From an uncultured Saprospiraceae bacterium (GTDB lineage: Bacteria; Bacteroidota; Bacteroidia; Chitinophagales; Saprospiraceae), in contig CAKZQC010000012.1 in the NCBI GenBank assembly GCA_937139495.1, positions 116,143-180,142 on the forward strand: a stretch of DNA of 64,000 nucleotides. The letters are read 5' to 3'. The position numbers were made by a program, and so were the translations under genes. Shown in pieces: positions 44,447 through 52,947 of the stretch. The first letter of the stretch is position 1, and each line of letters starts with the position of its first letter. The notes beneath the pieces were generated by a model. That model worked only from the letters and a program-made list of their open reading frames with translations, searched no databases and was not told the origin of the DNA.

Positions 44447-46146
44447 TTAATGGTTCATTTCAATATCTTCTTCGTATTTTAATTCTAAATTCTCTACAAA
44501 TTTCTTTTCTTCCTTCTGAATAATTTCTTTTCTACACTCTAAAATGAAATTTCGCTTACTAATGTCATCAGCATATTCATTTCTCATATCGTTAGTTATG
44601 AAATATTTTTCATAATCATTTTGATAATCTAGTAACCAATTAGATAAGTCACTCTTTTTCTTACCTTTTTTTGCTGTGGAATTAAGAGAGTTAGATTCAA
44701 TATTATTCTCAAATACTATTAAAGTAACCATATTCTCTGGTTTAGAAATTGCCTCTCTAAAAAGTGGTCTAATTTTAATAGAATCTACTTCATTTACGTC
44801 TAATTTTCTCCAATCATTTGCTTGATTCATCATAAATAGTATTAGAGCATTATAACGAACGCTCCCGTGTGTTTTCTTTGTAGGAAAATCAACTGCCATG
44901 AAAGGACGATTCAGTTTATCATCATTATACAATGGATTATTTGTTCGTCCTTCTAGAAAATCTCGAAAAGTATTGTATGCTTCTCTTTGCTTACTTAAAG
45001 AATAAATTGTAAAATAACTAGCATAAGTAGTTTGCCAAAACCATTTTTTCAACGTTTCTAGTTGTTCTTTGGTAGGGTTCTCTATAGTATTAAAAAAGTC
45101 TGTTATAAAAACTAATTGTGTTCCATAAGGCAACAATCTATAGTCAAAGAGTAATACTTCTTCATACAAAAATTGAATAGCTTTTTCAATGCTTTTCAAT
45201 GTTCTTTTGGTCACTTTTATAAAATCTGCTCGTTTTGCTAACTCCTCTTCTTTTCCTTTTTGATCAAAATATACTTTACCAAAAGAATTGATCACACATT
45301 GAAATATTAATTTTCTTGATATTTTTTCAAAGCCATATACACTAATATTATTTATTAATCCGTCGATTTCTGTTCCTAATCTAAAATCTTTATCTTGGTC
45401 GTAGCTAAGTGCTGATAAAATCCAATCATCAGAAATTGGTGTTCCTTTAGAATTGACACGAGAAAAAATCTCAACGGCTTCTTCTATTTCACCTCCGTTA
45501 ATATAAATAGCTGGAATACTAAAGTTGTTGCTAACTTTTGTGCTCGTTGAAATAGTACTTTAAAATTTGGTTCACTTTCTAGATTTTTTGAAAAGGATAT
45601 AAATTCAAAAGTATCAATAAGTATATATAATGGAACCTGATGAGCGAGCAAATTTCTTTCCGACCGAATAGGAATAAATTCCTCTTCCATCAAGTCGTAG
45701 CAAATCGAATAGTCTTTTTTCCTAATTTCTTCATTACACGAGAGTTTAGTAGTATTAGGATTAATTAAACAACCTAATATTGTTGATAAACGCTGAAATC
45801 CGTCTAAAATATAAGTATTGCCTTCTCTATAATCCTTATCAAATTTATATGGACCAATATATTCTTTGACATCATAAGTATGGTCTGGCATCCAAAAAAG
45901 AATAGATCCGATAGGATACCCTTTTTAGAGGCTATCAAACAAAGCCAATCTATCTTTGATAGTCCATACAGAATCTCTCTGAAAAGCTGGAACTCTAAAA
46001 GCTCCTTTTTCCATGTTTTCAATGTAATGTACTAACCTTGTTACTTTTGATTCTATAGTTAATTTAGAACTCATAATAGATCGATTATTTTTTGGATTAT
46101 GTCCTCTAATTCGTTTGGATTGTCTTGATGAGCAGTTCTTGCTCAA
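44447..46146 (-). pseudogene. DUF262-family gene disrupted by one stop and one frameshift
   Basis: Three pieces on the minus strand together make one DUF262 (GmrSD-N-like) protein of about 560 residues. The first ends LALFDSL then TAA at 45927-45925, where the family has LFDSLYKGYPIGSIL; the same frame goes straight on with KGYPIGSILFWMPDH. The second piece holds the signature YILDGFQRLSTILG and runs to ATTLVF, where a one-base loss in a T run (A-run 45521-45523 on the plus strand) moves the frame. The third then continues NFSIPAIYINGGEIEEAVEIFSRVNSKGTPISDDWILSALSYDQD, the expected next motif, to the C terminus at 44447. The likely original start is ATG at 46074 (MSSKLTIES). Members act in defence against modified phage DNA or as stand-alone nucleases; this copy looks inactive. 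Confidence 0.88.
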
Positions 46147-46234
46147 CTATACTTTTTCCCTTCCACCCCACTTACGCCACCCCCACAACCCAACCAACGA
46201 AGGTGCTAATGACAGTCATCAAAAGGAATCTTAG

Positions 46235-46855
46235 TTAGTCGATTGCCATTTCTATCTTATTCATTTGAACATAAGTCCATATTGTTCCGATCAAAGCCAA
46301 TGAAAATATGGCGCTAGTGACTAATATAACCAATGCCATTATTAACGTCAGCGAACCAAATAGTTCGATTAACAACACAAATAGTACACTCAAAATAGCA
46401 ATGGAAAGAAAAAGAAATACCGCACTAGTAATACCAATACTCAATACTTTTTTCCAGCTGCGTTTGTCTTCTATCTTTTTGCCTGTCATAATTAGTTGCC
46501 CTATAAAAAAACCTAACCAAACAGCTCCCAGAATCAATGCCCACAGTGCCACCAACAGACCTCCGCCTGCCGTTAATGCTGCTAGAAGAATAGCGATTCC
46601 TTCTGCCAATACAAATGCCCCACCAAGCAATAAACCTACCCGTATTCCTTTGTCAAGGTATTGCTGTTGGAGCTGTTGTCTTTTCTTTTTGTTTTTTGCT
46701 CTTTTTTGTGCTCGTGCTTGCTTCCTAACTTCTTTTTTAGTGAGTTCTTTGGGCGGAATATCAATACTAGCTGCTTGAAGGACGCTTATTGGAGCATAGC
46801 CGACTAGATAAAATAGAAGACCTATACTCAAGGTATATTGGATTATGTGTTTCAT
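46235..46855 (-). CDS. Membrane protein of a four-member tandem family (member 4)
   Basis: A 206-residue protein, family not recognised. It starts with a signal-like helix (YTLSIGLLFYLVGYAPISVLQA), then a proline spot IDIPP and a very basic stretch (KKEVRKQARAQKRAKNKKKRQQ), then four hydrophobic helices (about 75-97, 100-120, 137-165 and 170-195). It is the most divergent of four consecutive paralogues and lacks the GMTxxDKE motif. Its start overlaps the stop of the previous member by 4 nt (ATGA), so the array is probably one transcript. Confidence 0.65.
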   Translation of the reverse strand: MKHIIQYTLSIGLLFYLVGYAPISVLQAASIDIPPKELTKKEVRKQARAQKRAKNKKKRQQLQQQYLDKGIRVGLLLGGAFVLAEGIAILLAALTAGGGLLVALWALILGAVWLGFFIGQLIMTGKKIEDKRSWKKVLSIGITSAVFLFLSIAILSVLFVLLIELFGSLTLIMALVILVTSAIFSLALIGTIWTYVQMNKIEMAID

Positions 46856-47550
46856 GTGTTAGAGGTTATTTTTTTTAGCAAAAAAATACTAGTACTATAA
46901 ACTCCTACCAACGCTAGTATTAATAGCAAAAAAATCACCACCAACCAGCCAATACTGTACAACATTAATGGTAGCATAATAGGAATTAAAAACCAAGAAA
47001 TTAGCAGCAAAATACTGGCTATCCCTACAATCCAAATCCAACTACCTTTTTGACTAGGGTTGGTTTCTTTTTCGACTGCGGTCATGCCTAACAGCAAATA
47101 AATAACTGCTAAAAAGCCTACTATTGCCGCCACAAATACCAATACGAACAGAAAAGCAGAAAGCGTCGTTAATACAGCAAATAAAGTACCTGCCAAAAAA
47201 GCTCCCCAATAAATGCCTTCAAATAATAGCAGTAGAAAAACAGCAATAGACAGTAATACAATTCCTAGTTTCAGTTTGTTTTTTGCTTTATCATTCATGC
47301 TATTTTGCTTAGCAAAGAACTGTTTCACCTTAGATTCTTTCCTAGATGCTCGCTGGGCTTGGCGATACCTTTTTTTATCTGCATGCTTTGCTTTACGGAT
47401 TTTTTTCTTTTGCTGCTTGGTAGACTCGACTGGTGGCACGACAGCACCTGCTATCCATTGGTTATTGCTAGGCATAGCGATACTGTAAGTGCTGAGAAGC
47501 AACTGAATTACGATTGCAAAAAGTGGGATAAGTAGCTTTAAATGGGGCAT
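46852..47550 (-). CDS. Membrane protein of a four-member tandem family (member 3)
   Basis: A 232-residue paralogue with signal sequence ending about STYSIA, then WIAGAVVPPVESTK, a lysine/arginine-rich stretch to about residue 95 (KKKIRKAKHADKKRYRQAQRASRKESKVKQFFAKQ), and five predicted helices. The conserved loop reads YLLLGMTAVEKE, close to GMTSLDKE in member 2. The family's common order is signal sequence, short motif AGxxxPP, basic tail of about 50 residues, membrane block. The basic part should lie on the periplasmic side if the signal peptide is cleaved, which is unusual for so many positive charges. Confidence 0.68.
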   Translation of the reverse strand: MPHLKLLIPLFAIVIQLLLSTYSIAMPSNNQWIAGAVVPPVESTKQQKKKIRKAKHADKKRYRQAQRASRKESKVKQFFAKQNSMNDKAKNKLKLGIVLLSIAVFLLLLFEGIYWGAFLAGTLFAVLTTLSAFLFVLVFVAAIVGFLAVIYLLLGMTAVEKETNPSQKGSWIWIVGIASILLLISWFLIPIMLPLMLYSIGWLVVIFLLLILALVGVYSTSIFLLKKITSNT

Positions 47551-47576
47551 TGGTAATTAAAATTTTAGCACCTGAA

Positions 47577-48320
47577 CTAATCGTTTCTATCAGTATTCAA
47601 TTTTTCACCTTTGAGACGGTCGATACTGAGTGCCTCTTCCTGACGGTCAAGCATCAATTTAGCCGTTACATAGATGGCTATAATAGCAGCCAAAAATAGT
47701 ACACCAGCTAGTATTGCCCAACCTGCAATAGGAAATACCACAGCCGCAGAAAGTATTGTAGGCAACAAAGAGCTAAATAATAAAGTCATAATACTACTAA
47801 AGCCAATTATCCAAAGTGGCGTTCTTTTATTACTCCCAGTGTATTCTTTGTCTAGGCTAGTCATACCCAATATTAAGTACACTATCGCTAAAATACTAAT
47901 AACAAATAATACTAAGCTAACAATAGCTACGACTACAAAGAATGCAATAGTAGCAAATAGTGTTGGGGTACTAATGGCTAAAATCACTAATAAAATACCT
48001 AATACAAGTGGTGCAATCAACGAAATAGTCAAAAATAACAAGCCTAAGCGTAGCCTGCTACTACCTTTACTATTTGTTTTATTTTGCTTAAAAAACTGCT
48101 TTTGCTTTTGTTGTTGTTTCTTGTAGCTCCTTTTTTGCTCACGAGCTGCTTTTCTTTGTTCTTGACGAATATTTTTTTTGTCTTTTTTGGTTTTTTCTAC
48201 TGGTGGGGCGACAACTCCAGCTAGCAAGTCGGTACTCATAGGACTAGCAGTCACTAACTGAATATTTGCAAATTGGAAGAATAAAATCAAAAAACTGACA
48301 GTTAATAAGGATATTTTCAT
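47577..48320 (-). CDS. Membrane protein of a four-member tandem family (member 2)
   Basis: A 247-residue paralogue. The signal sequence runs to about residue 24, followed by LLAGVVAPPVEKTKKDKKNIRQEQRKAAREQKR with the same AG-PP-basic pattern, then about five helices and the loop LILGMTSLDKEYTG. The C terminus is charged (RQEEALSIDRLKGEKLNTDRND) and probably cytosolic. It precedes member 3 by 26 nt. Confidence 0.68.
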   Translation of the reverse strand: MKISLLTVSFLILFFQFANIQLVTASPMSTDLLAGVVAPPVEKTKKDKKNIRQEQRKAAREQKRSYKKQQQKQKQFFKQNKTNSKGSSRLRLGLLFLTISLIAPLVLGILLVILAISTPTLFATIAFFVVVAIVSLVLFVISILAIVYLILGMTSLDKEYTGSNKRTPLWIIGFSSIMTLLFSSLLPTILSAAVVFPIAGWAILAGVLFLAAIIAIYVTAKLMLDRQEEALSIDRLKGEKLNTDRND

Positions 48321-48462
48321 AGTATCGAAAATTGTTATTTACTCTAATTAAATAGGGTGGATTCAAGTAAAAATCATAGGGCAAAGATAGCAAATACTTC
48401 AAAAAGTACTCACTATCTTGCATTACAAAGCAACTTTAACACCTTAAGCTAGTGCATTAAGG

Positions 48463-49188
48463 CTACTGATTATTATCTCTCTCCAAGTAATCCTTGCTCT
48501 CCTGCCCTTCTTTTTTGCGAAAAAATTTGCTCGCTACAATGTAAGTGAGAATAATAGAAGCAATAAACAAAAATACAGGCAGTAATATCCATCCAGGACT
48601 GGTCAATAACGCAGCCATCAGACCGATACCAACATAACTAAATACCATCATTAATATACTTATTAAGCCTATCACCCATAATGGACTACCTACTTTCCCA
48701 TTAATTTCTTTGTCCATACGAGTGATACCCATCAATAAATAAATGATAGACAAAATACTTATGACGAACAGAGCCAAGGAAATAATAAAACCTAGTATCA
48801 TTAGGGTTGCTGGAGCCAAAGTAAATAATATGCCTGAAGCACTTAATATCAATCCTACTATAGACCAACCTCCAGCAATACCTAACGTAATCGACAGAAA
48901 TAGAACACCTAAATTAAGTGTTTCACGAGCTTTTCCATTAGTCTTCTGTTGCTTAAAAAATCGTTTTTGCTGCCGTTGATTTTTTTTGAGTTGACGCTGT
49001 TTTTTGTTGTATTTTTTTCGTTCCTGACGAATTTCTTTTTTACTCTTTTTTTCTTTTACTACCGTAGTGCGAGGTACTTCTATACCTGCTATCAATGCCG
49101 AACTATTGGGTATAGCAGACACCTTAGTGAAACTCGAAAATTGCAGAAAAAAAACTAAGCTGAGCATCATTAATTGTGATAATTTCAT
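48463..49188 (-). CDS. Membrane protein of a four-member tandem family (member 1)
   Basis: A 241-residue paralogue, first in the array. The signal sequence ends near SAIP, followed by LIAGIEVPRTTVVKEKKSKKEIRQERKKYNKKQRQLKKNQRQQKRFFKQ, then about five helices with the loop LLMGITRMDKEING, and a charged tail KKEGQESKDYLERDNN. The 142-nt gap to member 2 has no clear terminator. No homology to a named family is recognised. The array has no linked enzyme gene that would suggest a function. Confidence 0.68.
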   Translation of the reverse strand: MKLSQLMMLSLVFFLQFSSFTKVSAIPNSSALIAGIEVPRTTVVKEKKSKKEIRQERKKYNKKQRQLKKNQRQQKRFFKQQKTNGKARETLNLGVLFLSITLGIAGGWSIVGLILSASGILFTLAPATLMILGFIISLALFVISILSIIYLLMGITRMDKEINGKVGSPLWVIGLISILMMVFSYVGIGLMAALLTSPGWILLPVFLFIASIILTYIVASKFFRKKEGQESKDYLERDNNQ

Positions 49189-49555
49189 ACTTTTTTGATT
49201 TTAATTTTAGAAAATATTGAATGCGTATAAATCCACCTATTTAATTTATTTTTATTTTATAATATTTTTTAACACCTATTAAGGATTAAGTCTTCTCACA
49301 GTTCCTATAAGCTACAACCTAAGAGAACAAGAATTACTTTAATTCGCAATGATAAAATGAAAATAATCGAGCTGCTTACATATTGATATTAATTACCTTC
49401 GCTCGACAAATAGATAAACGCTAGCTAATCTCTAAACGCAAGTGAAGGCGAATAAAAAACAAGTTTTTATTCGCCTTCACTAGACATGACAACAGCTATT
49501 ACACTGTGCTTATAAACAATAAATATAACCTTCTATACCTTTGTGATCAAGCATC
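49189..49555. other. 367-bp intergenic region
   Basis: AT-rich gap between the start of the membrane-protein array and the 3' end of the PolX gene, both on the minus strand. Apart from the terminator hairpin at 49441-49481 I see no gene, repeat or RNA. The promoter of the array should lie in its left half. Confidence 0.6.
49441..49481 (-). terminator. Terminator downstream of the PolX/PHP gene
   Basis: AGTGAAGGCGAATAAAAA and TTTTTATTCGCCTTCACT pair perfectly over 18 bp around a 5-nt loop. The T-rich part lies within the stem. Confidence 0.8.
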
Positions 49556-51256
49556 TTACTTCTTATTTTTAGCTGCAAAAAGTTGTTCTATTTGCTCCAG
49601 GTCTAGCGTATTAATACAATCCTTTGCTGTCAAATTTCCTTTACGTGCCGCCAATACGCCGAAGTGTATATCTTCGACCCCCTTCGTGCTGTGTGCATCT
49701 GGGTTGACCGCTATTTTCACACCTTGTTCTAGTGCATAAGGAATCCACGTATAATCAATATCTAAGCGCAGTGGATTGGCATTGAGTTCTATAATAACGT
49801 TGTGTTTGGCACAAGCATCAATTACCGCTTTGTGGTCGATTGGGTAGCCTTCACGAGATAGGAGCAAACGCCCCGTAGGGTGTCCCAAAATAGTCGTGTA
49901 AGGGTTTTGTATCGCTGCTAGTAGTCGCTGTGTGGCTTTTTCTTCGTTCATACGAATATTGGAATGGACGGAGGCAATGACAAAATCAAATCCTGCCAAC
50001 AATTCGGGTGTATAATCCAAATCACCATCGTATAATATATCGGCTTCTATTCCTTTCAGAATCTTGAATGGCGCTAATTTTTCGTTGAGTATTTCTATCT
50101 CTTTCCATTGTTCCAATACCCGCTCTTCCGATAAGCCATTGGCATAAAAAGCCGCTTTGGAGTGGTCGGTTAATCCCAAATATTCGTAGCCTTTTTCTTG
50201 ACAATGCAACGCCATTTGTTCTATACTTTGGCTGCCATCGCTCCACGTACTGTGGGCGTGAATCACGCCTTTGATATCTGCTACTTCTAACAATGCAGGC
50301 AATGGATTGGCTTGAGCCTTGAATATAATTTTGGGAATATCTCGCAACTCGGCTGCTATGAAAGGTACTTTTGCTAACTCAAAAATAGCGGCTTCGTCTA
50401 GCCCTACAAATGCCGCAGGATTGACATGTTTCCAATCAATAGGATTCGGAAATTGCAACTCAAAAAACTGCTGTACAAATTTTTCGTTGCCTGTGGTACG
50501 CAACAAGTTGTAACCAAAAAAATCGGCAGGACAAGTATATAAAATAACAGCAAATCCTTGATCAATCGTCTTGCAACGATAAACGGCACTATCGGCATCG
50601 TGGCTCACCAACTCCAACAAATCGGCTTCAAAAACTGCCGACATATCCGCCTGACCTACTAGCAAATCAATGGCTTCTATTTCGGGCATCAAGCGGCGCA
50701 CATCGCCTGTAAGACTCACTTGAGTATCTCCCAATACTTCCTGAATATCTAGTACCAAATTTTCGGCTTCGTTCTCTACGGTCGCATAGTGCAGCTTATT
50801 GCGAGACTGAAAAAAGTACTCCAACTGTTTTTGAATATTCGCTTGGGTTTTGGCTCCAAACCCCTTGATGGTAATCAGTCTATTTTCATTGCAAGCATAA
50901 AGTAACTCACCAGGAGAAGTGATGTCCATCTCTTCCCACAACAGTTTTATTTTTTTGACGCCTAGTCCTTTTATTTGCATCAAATGCACGACTCCAATAG
51001 GCGTTTTGGCTGTATATTCGTCTAGCATTTCTATTTTGCCATTCAGTCGCAGCTCTTGTATTTTGTGTCCAATTGCATCACCAATCCCTTTTACTTCCTT
51101 GACTTGTGCCAAGCTCATTTCTTGTACGGGTTCGGGTATCGCCCGAATAATACGATAAGCATTCGCATAGGATTTTATTCTGTAACTACTCTCTCCGTGG
51201 AGTTCCATCAAGTTTGCCAATAACTGAAATTGCTGTGCGTATTGTTTATTTGTCAT
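49556..51256 (-). CDS. PolX/PHP-domain protein with degenerate polymerase site
   Basis: A 566-residue protein of bacterial PolX architecture: N-terminal 8-kDa-like and HhH region (about 1-120, with VKEVKGIGDAIGHKIQEL, LMQIKGLGVKKIKLLW and LITIKGFGAKTQANIQ), nucleotidyltransferase-like middle (about 140-315), and PHP domain (about 325-560). The PHP metal site is complete: HAHSTWSDGS, LTDHSKAA, GIEADIL, SVHSN, GHPTGR, ELNANP and NPDAHS. The polymerase palm motif 'GSxRRxxxxxxDxD' reads TGDVRRLMPEIEAIDLL, so one of the paired catalytic aspartates appears to be replaced. A nuclease or phosphoesterase role in base-excision repair is more likely than DNA synthesis. Confidence 0.9.
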   Translation of the reverse strand: MTNKQYAQQFQLLANLMELHGESSYRIKSYANAYRIIRAIPEPVQEMSLAQVKEVKGIGDAIGHKIQELRLNGKIEMLDEYTAKTPIGVVHLMQIKGLGVKKIKLLWEEMDITSPGELLYACNENRLITIKGFGAKTQANIQKQLEYFFQSRNKLHYATVENEAENLVLDIQEVLGDTQVSLTGDVRRLMPEIEAIDLLVGQADMSAVFEADLLELVSHDADSAVYRCKTIDQGFAVILYTCPADFFGYNLLRTTGNEKFVQQFFELQFPNPIDWKHVNPAAFVGLDEAAIFELAKVPFIAAELRDIPKIIFKAQANPLPALLEVADIKGVIHAHSTWSDGSQSIEQMALHCQEKGYEYLGLTDHSKAAFYANGLSEERVLEQWKEIEILNEKLAPFKILKGIEADILYDGDLDYTPELLAGFDFVIASVHSNIRMNEEKATQRLLAAIQNPYTTILGHPTGRLLLSREGYPIDHKAVIDACAKHNVIIELNANPLRLDIDYTWIPYALEQGVKIAVNPDAHSTKGVEDIHFGVLAARKGNLTAKDCINTLDLEQIEQLFAAKNKK

Positions 51257-51312
51257 GCTTTGTTTTCTTTAAAAATTTAGAGGCTAGGTTTTTAGATTGC
51301 TTTAAGTAATTG

Positions 51313-51483
51313 ATTAAAGGTTATGTAAGTAGATGTTGTATGTAGGTGGAGAGATAGATTTTTTTGATTGGAAAATCAAAGTACATCGTAGTAGCCATAG
51401 CTACTACCTGAGCATTTGATGCCGCTAATCGGAAAAAGATATTTTCTTCGCCATACGAAATTCACTTGTATAACCTTTATTAT
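51313..51483 (+). repeat. Palindromic intergenic element, copy C
   Basis: A 171-bp element, the reverse complement of copy A with about 12 extra bases near the centre. Outer ends AAAGGTTATGTAAGTAGAT and TTCACTTGTATAACCTTT pair with few mismatches. It fills the gap between the end of the histidine kinase gene (its stop codon abuts the element) and the start of polX. Confidence 0.88.
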
Positions 51484-52658
51484 CACTCATTCGGCAATTG
51501 AATTCTAAAAGTAGTGCCTTGTTCGGGGTCAGAGTGTAGTACAAATATTTTTCCGTGGTGATAGTTTTCTACAATTCTTTTGCAGAGTGACAACCCAAGC
51601 CCCCAACCTCGTTGCTTGGTCGAAAAACCTGGTTGAAAAACTGTTTTTTGATTTTTTTTAGGAATCCCTTTTCCGCTATCCTGTATATCAATATTAATCC
51701 ACGTATGCTCTCGGCTGACTCTAGCACTGATTATTCCTTTTCCGCCCATAGCGTCAAGTGCATTTTTGAGCAAATTCTCAATCACCCAATCAAATAACAA
51801 GGGGTTGATATTGACTAATATAGGCGTTTCTTGGGTTACATCAGGAAAATCAAACGTGATTTTTCGGGAAGCTCGTTGCTTCACATAGTTTAGGTGTTTG
51901 TCTAAGTTTTTGTAAATGTCATTGGGTTTTAGCTCTGGCGTTGTCCCAATCTTAGAGAAGCGTTCGGCGACCACTTGCAGGTGTTCGACATCAATATTCA
52001 TTTCGTGGGTCATTTCTAGCAGGTCGCTATCCTCCGCATACATCAACTTGATGTTCTCTAGCCAACCAATCAGCGAAGTGATGGGTGTCCCCAATTGATG
52101 AGCTGTTTCCTTTGCCATACCAACCCAAACACGCTCCTGCTCCGCCTTGCGGTTGAAGCCAAAAATCAAAAAAGCGAATGTTAATAGTATTGCCAATATA
52201 CCTAATTGGATATAGGGAAACCACTCTAAGTTGGTAATTAATGTAGATTGTTTGTAAAAAATGTAGTTGGTGAAATTAGCATCTTTTACTACTAGCGGCT
52301 CCGTATTGAGTCGAAGCTGTACCAAATCTGCTTCAAAAAATTCGGGATCATCATAAAAATCCTGCTTATAGTTGATAGCATCTATAATACGATAATGGTC
52401 GTCCGTGACAATCATTGGGATATGCGTATTTTGCATAATAATCGAATGCAGCGTAAAATCGCAAAACTCCTGCTCTGCCGTTACATTCATCATATCATTG
52501 TAGGTTCTTGCCCACAAATCAATGTTTTTTTGTTCGTCTGCTTTGAGTTGGTTGGCTACCTTGCTGGTATAGACCATGGAGGCTATTGCCACCAATAAGG
52601 CAACAACAATGAAGATACCACTCCAGTTGATTTGTTTAGATGCAAACGGTTTTTTCAT
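51483..52658 (-). CDS. Membrane sensor histidine kinase
   Basis: A 391-residue kinase with two membrane helices (about 12-31 and 148-167) flanking a periplasmic sensor of about 115 residues that starts KVANQLKADEQKNIDLWARTYNDMM. The phosphoacceptor is H187 in MAKETAHQLGTPITSLIGW. The HATPase part includes LLFDWVIENLLKNALDAM (N box), IDIQDSGKGIPKKN (G1) and FSTKQRGWGLGLSLCKRIVENY (G2). No response regulator gene is adjacent; the nearest is the LytTR regulator at 34.9 kb, which is not the normal partner class for this kinase. Confidence 0.93.
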   Translation of the reverse strand: MKKPFASKQINWSGIFIVVALLVAIASMVYTSKVANQLKADEQKNIDLWARTYNDMMNVTAEQEFCDFTLHSIIMQNTHIPMIVTDDHYRIIDAINYKQDFYDDPEFFEADLVQLRLNTEPLVVKDANFTNYIFYKQSTLITNLEWFPYIQLGILAILLTFAFLIFGFNRKAEQERVWVGMAKETAHQLGTPITSLIGWLENIKLMYAEDSDLLEMTHEMNIDVEHLQVVAERFSKIGTTPELKPNDIYKNLDKHLNYVKQRASRKITFDFPDVTQETPILVNINPLLFDWVIENLLKNALDAMGGKGIISARVSREHTWINIDIQDSGKGIPKKNQKTVFQPGFSTKQRGWGLGLSLCKRIVENYHHGKIFVLHSDPEQGTTFRIQLPNE

Positions 52659-52877
52659 GTAAATGACAGAAGACGAATAAGAATTTTTTGCACTGCAAAG
52701 CTACTATAATTTATAGTAAAAATGGAACGCTGCACGACCAAAGTAGAGTTGTAGGAAGTGATTCGCCTACCAAAAGCAGCAAGCCCCAATTTTTAGCCGC
52801 CTTTTTTTCAAATTAAATTTATTAAAATTAGTACGTCTTACATCTTATCCAAAACCGCCTGAACTATCTTTCAATAG

Positions 52878-52908
52878 TTTGAATTCGTGGTTTATTTACG
52901 TATCTTTG
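52878..52908 (+). promoter_or_regulatory. Bacteroidota-type promoter of yidC
   Basis: TTTG at 52878-52881 and TATCTTTG at 52901-52908 are separated by 19 bp, matching the TTTG-N19-TAnnTTTG consensus. The yidC start is 40 nt further on. Confidence 0.75.
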
Positions 52909-52947
52909 CCGTCCTAAAATCAAACATAGAACTTTTATTACTATAAA

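Noticed and set aside
44447..45891. Two or three separate small genes in the DUF262 region
   Set aside because: The pieces continue one family alignment in order, so a disrupted single gene explains them better.
45925..45927. Programmed stop-codon readthrough in the DUF262 gene
   Set aside because: A second independent lesion (frameshift at 45521-45523) exists downstream and no readthrough context is visible.
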